NCBI GenBank assembly: GCA_039944855.1
Contig: JBDUXZ010000036.1
Span: 1-35,089, forward strand
DNA length: 35,089 bases
Direction of reading: 5' to 3'
Source of the DNA: Rhodothermales bacterium
GTDB taxonomy: Bacteria > Bacteroidota > Rhodothermia > Rhodothermales > JANQRZ01
Shown here: piece by piece, positions 15,939 to 24,600 of the stretch
Layout of the letters: every line of letters starts with the position of its first letter
Numbering within the stretch: position 1 is the first letter of the stretch
Notes under the pieces: generated by a model
The model's database searches: none
Told to the model about the DNA's origin: nothing
What the model saw: only the letters and a program-made list of their open reading frames with translations
Made by a program: the position numbers and the translations under genes

Positions 15939-18206
15939 TCACCACAGAGTTATCTCTCGATACGTTTCTACCATACGGTCTCCCTGCTGTACGCGAAGAG
16001 AGAGCACATACTCTCCAGGCTCCTGGGCGGTGAGGTCAATTATAGAGTATTGCCCTTGGTCAGAACCTCGCCCACTGCTCTCGAAGGCAACAGATACACC
16101 CTTCTCCGGTTGCGCTCCGCGCACTCCGTCCCATAAACGCTGGATGCTCCCTCGCTCATCAGCAGGTACAAGAAGGACCTCAACATCATAAGATGCGAGT
16201 CCGTCGGTACCTAGATGGAGTCCGTATGCTTCGAAATAGAGATAAAGTGTTTGCTCCCGACTGAACACTGTCCATGGGGCGGGCGCGATCTCGTATCCGC
16301 GTCGATGAATGAGGCCTGGCACTGGTTCCTCACGCTCCAACTCTTCCACGTGGTAAGCGAGAAGAAGGTCACTGAGCCGGAGGCCACCGTGCGTGAAGTC
16401 GGGGACGGCGAGTGATTCGCGGTTGTAGCCCGCCACGCTGCCTGCGGCTGCGTCGAACTCGACGGCGAGCATGTAGGTGCCGGGGGGCACGGCGAGCGTC
16501 GGGGCCGCGATGTAGAGCGTCGCTTGCGGGAGTGCGTGGATCTGCGCGCTAGGCAGCGACGACGGACTCGACCGCGTCTCGGCCATCGTGCGTCCCGCCT
16601 CGTCGAGCACGAAGATGCCGGTGCGAAGCGCGAGCGGGAGCGGCCCCGACGCTGGCCGCTCGGCCACCGGCACGCCGAAGGCGATGACGACCTCGGCCGC
16701 GCCGTCTTCGCCCTTGAATACACTCGTGAGGCGCGGTATCGAGACGCGGCGCTCGGGCGCGTACTGGCTCCGCTCCGGCTCTTCGCGCACCCGCTCCCGC
16801 GCTCGGGTCACGAAGTCCTGCGCCGAGAGGTCAGCGTGGGGGTTGGCGAAGGCGTAGGCTGGCGGGGAGAACAGCGTGAACTCGTTCAGCCCCCACGCAT
16901 CCTCGAAGGCGAACCGGAAGCCGTCGTACTCCCACACCTCCGTTCGACCGCCTCCGGTCTTTCCCGGATAGAACGCAAACGGGAAGACGTACACCGTGTG
17001 CGGTGGTCCGTAGCGGACGAAGAGGCGGCCCCGATCGGTCTCCCACCCTCGCCGGTCAAGAGTGTGGACGGAGAACAGGAGGTCGGCGTAGGCGAGGCGC
17101 GCGTAGTGCTCGACGCGCCGCTCGTTCACGTCGGTCAGCAGGCGCGGGTCGTGGAGCCGCCAGTAGCGGGCGGCGGTGCGCTCGGGGTCGCGCCGGTACG
17201 CCTCAACTTCCTCCGGCGGGAGGACAAGGGCGAGGTCGGAGAATGCGGCGCGGACGGTGGAGTCAGCGGCGAGGGCCGCGTCGAAGGCGGCGGCTGCCCC
17301 CTCTGTGTCGCCGAGCCGGTAGTGGGCGAGCCCGGAGGCGAGGAGGGGGAACGAGTTCTCTGACTGGACCGAGCGTAACGACTCGGCGACGCTTCGCAGT
17401 GATTCCCATTCCTCGGCAGCGGCGTAGAGACGTGCGAGCACCGCGAGGGCATCGTGGCTTGTCGGATCGCTCTGCAAAGCCCGCCGAAGGTGGTGGACGG
17501 CTTTGGGGTATGCCTCTTGGGCCGGACCGCTCGCATCAATGAACGACACGCCCCGCCGCCGAAGCCGCTCCACGTCGAACCTGTCGCGCGCATAGAAGTC
17601 GGCAATGGTGCGCTGGCTCTCGAACTCGAAGTCCTTCATGACAATCCGGCCGTCCTCGAATTGCACGCCCCCTTCCTCCACCACTTTCCGCTCCTTCACT
17701 CCGAGGTACACCTCCCAATCCTCTGCGAAGAGCGCGGGACGGAGGGCGCGGTGCCACGCGAAATACTTCGTTGCCTCCTGCGCCCCAACCTCCGTGTGAG
17801 CTACGGCGCTCGTGGAGTCGAGGGCGAGGATGCGGCGGGCGAGATCAAGTCGGCGGGCGGTACGTAACGCAGGAGGAGCATCACCGGGGAAGGCTCGCAT
17901 GAGCCGAAGGCGGAGCGCGAGGTAGGAGGGGTTGTCAGGAGCAATGTTGAGTAGAGCCTCTACGGCTTCTTCCGCTCGCCCAAGCTCCCTTCCTTGAGCA
18001 ACAAGAAGACTAGCGAGAGCATAGTGAGCAGACGGTTGATCTGGGTCACGGTCAATCGCTTCCTCTAAGTGAACTACATTCCGCGAGGTATCTTCGGACT
18101 CCGCACGACTTTGGAGAGTTTGTGTCTGAGCCAGCACATCTGACTGCGGTATTAAGAGCGTCAGCAATGACGCAGCGACGATGATTAACCGACGTATCGA
18201 GTACAT
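15939..18206 (-). CDS. Secreted TPR/GWxTD-domain protein
   Basis: The 755-residue protein starts with a Sec signal (SIRRLIIVAASLLTLLIPQ, cleavage near VLAQ). TPR-like repeats fill about 45-330 (HYALASLLVAQGRELGRAEEAV; LASGLAHYRLGDTEGAAAAF). The GWxTD domain begins near 370, with Gly387-Trp-x-Thr-Asp in RRGWETDRGRLFVRYGPP. A beta-rich C-terminal region follows. GWxTD proteins are known from Bacteroidota, Rhodothermota and related phyla and have no established function. The ATG at 18206 begins the signal peptide; a GTG at 18215 is also in frame. It lies between the precursor and the exporter, so a role in export, immunity or surface handling of the peptide is possible. GC is uneven along the gene (53% at 15961-16020, 68% at 17041-17100). 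Confidence 0.85.
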   Translation of the reverse strand: MYSIRRLIIVAASLLTLLIPQSDVLAQTQTLQSRAESEDTSRNVVHLEEAIDRDPDQPSAHYALASLLVAQGRELGRAEEAVEALLNIAPDNPSYLALRLRLMRAFPGDAPPALRTARRLDLARRILALDSTSAVAHTEVGAQEATKYFAWHRALRPALFAEDWEVYLGVKERKVVEEGGVQFEDGRIVMKDFEFESQRTIADFYARDRFDVERLRRRGVSFIDASGPAQEAYPKAVHHLRRALQSDPTSHDALAVLARLYAAAEEWESLRSVAESLRSVQSENSFPLLASGLAHYRLGDTEGAAAAFDAALAADSTVRAAFSDLALVLPPEEVEAYRRDPERTAARYWRLHDPRLLTDVNERRVEHYARLAYADLLFSVHTLDRRGWETDRGRLFVRYGPPHTVYVFPFAFYPGKTGGGRTEVWEYDGFRFAFEDAWGLNEFTLFSPPAYAFANPHADLSAQDFVTRARERVREEPERSQYAPERRVSIPRLTSVFKGEDGAAEVVIAFGVPVAERPASGPLPLALRTGIFVLDEAGRTMAETRSSPSSLPSAQIHALPQATLYIAAPTLAVPPGTYMLAVEFDAAAGSVAGYNRESLAVPDFTHGGLRLSDLLLAYHVEELEREEPVPGLIHRRGYEIAPAPWTVFSREQTLYLYFEAYGLHLGTDGLASYDVEVLLVPADERGSIQRLWDGVRGAQPEKGVSVAFESSGRGSDQGQYSIIDLTAQEPGEYVLSLRVQQGDRMVETYREITLW

Positions 18207-18263
18207 GCCAGTCACCCAGTAGGTATCCCAGAGGGATGTTCAACAACACATTGGCATAGGATC

Positions 18264-18298
18264 GACCGGGGGCGCTCACGTAGAGGCAGCCCCCGGTC
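18264..18298 (-). terminator. Attenuator-like hairpin between lanA and the GWxTD gene
   Basis: Perfect 10-base arms GACCGGGGGC (18264-18273) and GCCCCCGGTC (18289-18298) with a 15-base loop lie 54 bases after the precursor stop. No U-tract follows on the minus strand, so read-through is expected. A partial terminator or stabilising stem directly after the precursor gene is a common way for lanthipeptide operons to make more precursor than enzyme. Confidence 0.65.
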
Positions 18299-18351
18299 CA
18301 AGACAGCGTTGCCACCGTCTTATGTGGGAATTCGCCAGTTGGCCGGATGCG

Positions 18352-18645
18352 TTAGTTGCAGACCTGGAAGTCGGTCGGCCAGCACGTGTGGTCGTTGGGA
18401 TCGCAGGAAAACCCCTGTGATCCGCAGTCGCACGAATCGGTGCCGCAATCGTTTGTACACACGTAATCGGTATCCCCTTGCCCACCGCACTCAGCAGTGC
18501 ATTGGGGGTGTGCCGTACAGGGAGTGCCGCACGTGTCGGTCCAGGGACGGTACCCATGCACGGTGCCTCGCTGAGTGGCAGAGGCAGGAGTCGTCTCGAA
18601 CGATTCGACCTGGAGGTCGTCGAGGTTGAGCTTGAGCTTCTTCAT
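18352..18645 (-). CDS. lanA: Class I lanthipeptide precursor, Cys-rich (pinensin-type leader)
   Basis: The 97-residue peptide begins MKKLKLNLDDLQVESFETT, the leader pattern of pinensin-like class I lanthipeptides of Bacteroidota; the LNLDDL-VESF block is the expected recognition element for LanB. After the TQRGTVHG segment the remaining 66 residues contain 11 Cys, 10 Thr and 3 Ser, with repeated T-x-x-C units (TAEC, TNDC, TDSC) suited to lanthionine or methyllanthionine rings. The cleavage site is not certain; the region around residues 27-33 is the likely boundary. The gene is the only precursor-like frame in the operon, sits directly after lanC and is followed by a strong hairpin. The ATG at 18645 overlaps a TGA in a neighbouring frame (ATGA), which matters for the lanC end. 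The product is unmodified only on paper; ring pattern and activity are unknown. Confidence 0.88.
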   Translation of the reverse strand: MKKLKLNLDDLQVESFETTPASATQRGTVHGYRPWTDTCGTPCTAHPQCTAECGGQGDTDYVCTNDCGTDSCDCGSQGFSCDPNDHTCWPTDFQVCN

Positions 18646-20713
18646 GGCTTCTGGGATGGGCTAGGTGATTGAGCTTGCCGTGAAAACTGATTGAGTAATT
18701 CAGCAGTATTGGGGGAGCCCTGGGTGATACGTTCATGATGAGACCAGCCGTCCAAGCTTGTTTGACCTGAGCGACCACAGCTAAACGGACTTGCTCGGGA
18801 TCGACCGAACCCTCAACTGCTCCTGTCATGTGCCTCGAGATCTCGTCGATCGAGTGCGGCTGCTCCATTGTACTCAGAACAGCAGCGGCAAAGGGCGAGA
18901 GGGTTCTGAGGAGGATGCGGTTGCCAGACCGGTACAGCAAGAAGGTCGATTCGATGTGCTGCGGCTCTTGGGATCGTTCGGTGCTGTCCTCAGCGAGCCA
19001 AGTATCCCAGTCACGGGAAGTCCCTACGAGATGAGTATGTGGAGCGAGCCGTAAGGGCTCTGCCGTCCAGACGTGTTCGTCAAGCGATTCTCGGAGAAGG
19101 GTAGAGAGCAGTTCGTCTGTGAAATCGGTAATCGATAAACTTGCGATGTACCGCTTACGCTCCGGTCCGAAGGCGTCGTTGATCAAGGCCCGGTGTGCAC
19201 CGGAGTCGGCTAAGGCTTCTAGCTCTGAATAGCCCCGCTCGACATCAGAGGTCTTCGCAGCGATCTGCAGCGGGGCTCCGGTCAGCTCCAAGCCGGCATT
19301 GCAGGAGAGAGAGTCGAGGACATCAAGTGTTCTGCCAAAGAACGTCCGCACATAACGTCGCTGGAGTACGCGATAACCCCCATCTGTTTCACTAATCTGA
19401 GTGAGATCTGCCGCTACGTTCGGTGCCTTCAAGAGAAGCACGCTTGGGGTTTCGTCTGAATGCAAACGGAGGTAGAAGTGACCTACTCCGGCCTCTCCCA
19501 AGAGCAAGCTGGGGTCGGCGGCCGCCCCCACTGTTCCACTCGGCCAAGGCTGGCCTTCGCGCTCGACGCGCTCCCACCCGCGGAGGCCACATGCTTCCGC
19601 CTCCGTTCTCAGGTGTGGCTTTTCCAATACCTGAGCTGCGTGCAGAAGGGTTTCTGCATTTCCGCAGAGTCCATGGCACAGCGAGTAGTTCGACAGGGCA
19701 CGCGCCGGGTTGTCTTCGTCGAGAGTAGTTAGAGTCGTCTGGACGGCTGCTTCAGCTTCCTCGCGATATCGCGGATGAGCGAGGAGTTCGAATGCACGGA
19801 GGCGCGTCAGTCCGATCCCAGGGGCACCATGGCACCAAGCCCTCATCGTCCCGATAGGGCGATGAAAGGTCCTCCCCGCCTTTAGAAGAGAACGCAACTC
19901 GTCATGACGGCCAGTGCGGACGAGTTCGTTGAGGGTAATATTCCGGAAATCCGGCCAGTTCTTTTCCTCAGCATTAAAGAACTGCCGCTCGTAGAGGAAA
20001 GCTTGCTCCGCGGCATAGAGGTATTGATCTTCACCTGTCGCCGCGAACAACTCAAGAAGTGCATGTCCGCACCCCGACGCTCCATGAGCCAGTCCAGCAA
20101 GGTTCCGGACAGACGTCGGCCGGATAGTTGACCAGGACCAGCCTCTCACTTCGGTATGAGCGACGTTGACTAGGTGGTCACCGAGTTGACGAGCCATGTC
20201 GATAGATACCTCGTGAGGAAGCACCGAGGCGAGCTGGAGCAAAGCAGGGATAGCCCCTGCAGCCCCACTAATCACATCGATCCCCTGATCCTCCTGCTCG
20301 TTGCCTCGAAGAGGAGTGAGGAGCGCTTCGGCCTCCCTGAAAAACTCCGGTCGTCCGAGGCCCTCAGCGATACGTGTGGCGGCGAAAGCGATCCCCACAC
20401 GGCCATCGTGGAATCCGAAGCGACGTGGCCCCATCTCTCTACCCTCAAGGAGGGCATGATGGACGGCACCTATAGCAGCACGTTCGATTTCGTGGTCCTT
20501 AGTACGAACGTAGAGTTCACCTAAGAAGAGGGCAATGCCGGCGGTCCCTTGATAGACGCTTCCCCCCGCTGCTCTCGAAGACGAAGCTCTTGGAGAAGTA
20601 TGGTCTTCCTTCACGACATTCCACGTGCAGGCACTGCCGTTCCACAGCGCCTGTCGGGCGAGGCGAAGACCGATTCGGTGGGCGACCTCCAAGAAGCGCG
20701 CGCGCTCATTCAT
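18491..20713 (-). CDS. lanC: LanC-like cyclase with large C-terminal extension; 3' end doubtful
   Basis: Residues 1-430 are a LanC cyclase with Gly-rich repeats (YQGTAGIALFL, GLAHGASGCGHAL, AWCHGAPGIGL, SLCHGLCGNAE) and zinc ligands Cys294, Cys346 and His347. It would add Cys thiols to dehydroalanine/dehydrobutyrine to close the rings. Residues 431-660 are an extra region; its last 70 residues (FLLYRSGNRILLRTLSPFAA ... KQAWTAGLIMN) resemble a PqqD/RRE winged-helix that binds leader peptides. The start overlaps the preceding stop as ATGA. After residue 661 (18731) the frame continues 80 residues across lanA in another frame, which looks non-coding. Another frame from the same place ends in TGA at 18642-18644, overlapping the lanA ATG, so a one-base frameshift near 18700-18740 is likely. 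Confidence 0.85.
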   Translation of the reverse strand: MNERARFLEVAHRIGLRLARQALWNGSACTWNVVKEDHTSPRASSSRAAGGSVYQGTAGIALFLGELYVRTKDHEIERAAIGAVHHALLEGREMGPRRFGFHDGRVGIAFAATRIAEGLGRPEFFREAEALLTPLRGNEQEDQGIDVISGAAGAIPALLQLASVLPHEVSIDMARQLGDHLVNVAHTEVRGWSWSTIRPTSVRNLAGLAHGASGCGHALLELFAATGEDQYLYAAEQAFLYERQFFNAEEKNWPDFRNITLNELVRTGRHDELRSLLKAGRTFHRPIGTMRAWCHGAPGIGLTRLRAFELLAHPRYREEAEAAVQTTLTTLDEDNPARALSNYSLCHGLCGNAETLLHAAQVLEKPHLRTEAEACGLRGWERVEREGQPWPSGTVGAAADPSLLLGEAGVGHFYLRLHSDETPSVLLLKAPNVAADLTQISETDGGYRVLQRRYVRTFFGRTLDVLDSLSCNAGLELTGAPLQIAAKTSDVERGYSELEALADSGAHRALINDAFGPERKRYIASLSITDFTDELLSTLLRESLDEHVWTAEPLRLAPHTHLVGTSRDWDTWLAEDSTERSQEPQHIESTFLLYRSGNRILLRTLSPFAAAVLSTMEQPHSIDEISRHMTGAVEGSVDPEQVRLAVVAQVKQAWTAGLIMNVSPRAPPILLNYSISFHGKLNHLAHPRSHEEAQAQPRRPPGRIVRDDSCLCHSARHRAWVPSLDRHVRHSLYGTPPMHC

Positions 20714-21645
20714 GTCATTAATTGCGTAGGGACGGGTAAGCTGGAGCGTTCCGCTTGTCTGTTTAGGGTGCTAGCGATGAGATGCGCGAGGTAGGCTTCC
20801 TCGGGTATGGAGATGCCCAGCCTGTTGCTCATCATGTGGAGGTAACTGGGGACGATCCGAAGCGCAGCAGCTTCAGGGGATGCGAAGGGTCCAGACGGAC
20901 TGAGGAGCAATCCGTGTCTAGCAAGGAAGTCGAACTGCATCTGGACTGCTTCGAGCTCCTCGTGGTACACGTGGAGATCTTTCGGCAGAGCGCCTGAGCC
21001 GTTCAGGCACAACCAGGCAGTTTCGACATACGCCGATAGAGTCTGGGCCTGCCGGTCGTATCCTTTGCGGAAGGCTGTTTTCAAGGCATGGACGAGGCGG
21101 TGATCGTCTCGAACAAGATGGGAGAGGTACCCTGCAGCGTAGCGTGAGGCAAAAGAAGAGGCGGTACGTGAGTTGGGGAAGAACACGTGGAGTGCTGAGA
21201 GCATAGCTAGGAGCCCCTTGCCCAATCGGGAAGGGCGCTCCTTGTCACATAGATGCCGAATAATGTCGAAGGCGGCCTCACTCGATCGGAAAAACAATGT
21301 CTCAGCTAGGTCGACGCCTCTTCGCCCTCCGTACCGTTCGAACTCCGGTTCGTAAGGGACCCACCGGATTGATGAAAGGAGGGACATGACATTGACGTGC
21401 TCCTCTAAAGCGGGCTTGACCTCATTCTCTAGTACGTCTGCAGCGCCGTGGAGTCGAAGGCGCACGTGAGAACCGTGCTCTCGGTATCTGATGAAGAAGT
21501 AGCGGTCAACCCATCCATGTGATTGGGCTGCGCGTACAAAGGGCTCAACTACCTCAATGAGCACTCGATCACATGAGGGGCTATAGATGAGCCCCTCATA
21601 GAACAGATGCGCGCCTAGCCATCCTGTAGTGGGATGTTCATCCAT
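20710..21645 (-). CDS. Separate LanB elimination-domain protein (SpaB_C/thiopeptide type)
   Basis: The 311-residue protein matches the lantibiotic dehydratase C-terminal (elimination) family: WLGAHLFYEG near the start, then the diagnostic YFFIRYREHGSHVRLRLHG block at about 60-80, and a helical C-terminal half. It removes glutamate from glutamylated Ser/Thr to leave dehydro residues. The preferred ATG at 21645 overlaps the LanB stop in ATGGATGA; a longer frame from 21729 would add 28 residues that overlap LanB and look unrelated. The stop overlaps lanC as ATGA. In nisin-type LanB this domain is fused to the glutamylation domain; splitting the two onto separate polypeptides is known from pinensin clusters and thiopeptide pathways. 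Confidence 0.87.
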   Translation of the reverse strand: MDEHPTTGWLGAHLFYEGLIYSPSCDRVLIEVVEPFVRAAQSHGWVDRYFFIRYREHGSHVRLRLHGAADVLENEVKPALEEHVNVMSLLSSIRWVPYEPEFERYGGRRGVDLAETLFFRSSEAAFDIIRHLCDKERPSRLGKGLLAMLSALHVFFPNSRTASSFASRYAAGYLSHLVRDDHRLVHALKTAFRKGYDRQAQTLSAYVETAWLCLNGSGALPKDLHVYHEELEAVQMQFDFLARHGLLLSPSGPFASPEAAALRIVPSYLHMMSNRLGISIPEEAYLAHLIASTLNRQAERSSLPVPTQLMT

Positions 21646-24600
21646 CGTGACAACTGCTGTCTGTCGTGGCCGATTTTGCGGAGCTGCTGCCGCCAGTAAC
21701 ATCGAATTGGAATATTTGCTCGGCAGCATGCGTCACTCCTTCGTAGTGCGGGAGGTCTTTTGCAGTTGGGTAGCGTTCTTCGAGGATGGCACTGAAACTT
21801 CCTAGACCGCGTGCCATTTTCCCGAAGAGGTTAGCGAGGAGGGGGTTGGCGAAGTCGATGTACTGCGGCTTGTGTAGGTCTCTCGAACCGCGGGTCTGCT
21901 TATGCTGTGGACGGTTATCCGTGTGCAGAGCTTCAAGAGGGTCTCCTTCGCTCTCAGAAGGTCCTGTCCTGTCCGAATGGAAGTTGTTCGCTACGTTCAG
22001 CGTCCTCTCTGAACTGCCTTCTGTTAGTCCTTCGGATGAGTCCTCGGATAGAGGTGAGGCTTCGGCTTTGCCATCGTTCTCGTGGGTCCGGTGTCGCGGT
22101 AACGGTTGTATTCGGACGTAGACCTCGCGGGGCAACTCGTGATCGAGCCGCCATTGATTAACTCTTACATAGAAATCGAAGGCACTGTCCCCTTGAGCAT
22201 ACTGAGGGAGGAGCGGCCCTGGTACAAACCAGCACTGACGAGCCAAGACCAGTGTGCCTTCGAACGTGATCCGCGGCCTCCGTGTGATGGTGAGCTCCAG
22301 CCTAGGGTTGGCTGTTTGTGTAGAGCGCGGGGGTGCCAAGCTTGATACTTCTGTGTCTCTATCGCTAGCTGGCTCTACATCATCAACATGCGAAGCGGCA
22401 GATCGCGGGAAGGGGAATGAGAAACCCACAACCGGGGTGAACTGCGAGAGCAGTTGGTACAACGGCGGCCTCATCGTGGGATTCAAGAACCCAAGATCCA
22501 CAGGCAGTACGATCCGCCCCGATGGACCATGTCGTAGCCGTAACGCATACGGATCATCCGCAGCAGCCTCCACACCGAGGTCCGAGGTCAGGAGTTGTTC
22601 CTCGGCGTGTCCACTCTCTCCCGTTGGGTAACTGATCTCTCGGGGTAGAAGGGGTGGGTGGAGGTTGCCATTGAAGTTGCCATCACCACAGATCTCGGCT
22701 AGGTAAATGTCTTTGCGACTCTCGTTTGACGTAAAGAGGTCGTTGCGTACCGCTTCCGGGAAGAGGTAAAGGAAGCGCGAGAAATACTTGCCGTACCCCG
22801 TAGCATATGCTCCGTTGCGGAGGATGAACCTTGATGGCTGCACGGCATCGAGATCACAAACAACTTGGCCGAAGACTGTCATCGAGGGGGCGATCAGAGT
22901 TGAATCGGGCACCTCCTCCAATGACGCTGCCAGATCACTCCGGCTTAATTCTATCTCGGCCTCCGCCGGGTTCTCGGCCCAGCGTTTAACAACCACTCCT
23001 TGGAGTAGGCGGTAAGCACGCTGTATGGCAGTAACAAGTTGGAGGTCGAATGGATTTCGGGAGTCGTATTCGTCGCCATGCTGTGCCTGAGACTGAGCCT
23101 CCAAGTGGGGTTTGAAATGTTCGCGATAGTAGTCTTCGTAAAAGCGAAGGAGAGGAATTGAGCTCACATGCCCATAGTAGGTATCAAAAAAGTGGCGCAT
23201 AGCTGCTTGCTCCTTGCGTGGTTGAGCAAGCCGGTGCGTCAAGTCCAGGTACGCGGAGAGCGCCTCGGCTATTGGACCAATAGCTGAGGCGCTCCCAACA
23301 GAGGCGCACACATCCGCAGTCGCATCTTCGTAGAGAGGGAGGCCTGTCCGGGTCCGTTCCTCGATGCCTAACGATGCAAAGGCTTCATGTAGCGCCTGCT
23401 CACACTCCGTAAGTATTGACGAGCGACGGGTGAGTGAAGCCTCTTGGAACTCGTCTACAAGCGCCCTCAGACGTGTGAGCGTATCCACAACGATCTCAGC
23501 GTGATGATCGTCGGTTCCGTCTAGGAGTGCGCGAAGGGGTATATCCCATTGCAATTCCTGCTCTCTCACGCCCGTTCGGAAACGGAGGAGACCGATGTCC
23601 ACGAGTTGATCTAGGTATTGCTCCGCTTCCTCTTTAGAAGTCTCGACGTCGGGATGGTTGGTAAGAGCGTTTATCAAATCACCCAGAGTGGCTTGGGCGT
23701 TCCTCGACACAATCTGGTCGATGATGTCAAGGACATCGTGCCGAGGCATCCTTCGAAACACTTCCCGTGTACCCTTTGCAGTGAGGAAGAGAAAATTTCC
23801 TTCTTCCTCTGACACGGTCGGATTCATCTCAACGGGTAAGCGATGGCGAACGCCAGATCGACCACTGAGATGACTCAAGAAGATCCCGTATAAGCTTTTG
23901 TTTAAGCTGATGACACTCCGTTTACGTGTAGGGCTCCCGCTAAGGGCGATGCCGGCACCTAGGTCTAGGCCTCGAGATGATGAGGGGACCACTCTACCCG
24001 GCACTACGGCGCAGAACGTACCGAACGGGGTCGCTTTCATGGCCGCTCTCGTGTAATATCTCAAGAGCCCTCGCTCGATCTTGTCCTGTTTTCCGTTCAA
24101 GTCTGCACCGAGAGAACCCGTGTAACGCTTCTGGGCTCGGTATAAAGACTTACTCGAGATCAGTAAACCGCATTGAAAGCTCTCCTCCTGCATAAATGAT
24201 TGGAAGCGCTGGCGTGCGGTTGATGCCTCTGAGAGGTAGGCAGCGTTCAATCTCTTTAAGGCCTCACTGTGCTGTGCCAAGAGGTCTGCGAACCGCTTGA
24301 TCTCTGATGCGCCAGGCCCTAATGTGTCTTGGACCGCACTGAGGGCCTCCGGCTCGGCTGAGCGGAAGTTGTACAGGTCTCGCTTGAGTCTGAGCAAGTG
24401 CTTCCGCTGTCCATCATCCTGAACTCTTCCTATAGCCTCGTAAAGCAGGCTCGCTACTCCCTCTCGGGACTCATAAAGCTCCCTTTGAAGAACAAATGCA
24501 ATTTTGAAAGCTTGATCGCTCTGTCCGGTACTCAATTCCTCTACATAATGGGTAGGTAGGCCTGACAGACGACAAACAAACCACTCGAACAGATTCTCAC

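Noticed and set aside
16524..17363. 279-residue plus-strand frame opposite the GWxTD gene
   Set aside because: Shadow of the GC-rich centre of the GWxTD gene; Arg/Gly/Glu-rich with no recognisable domain.
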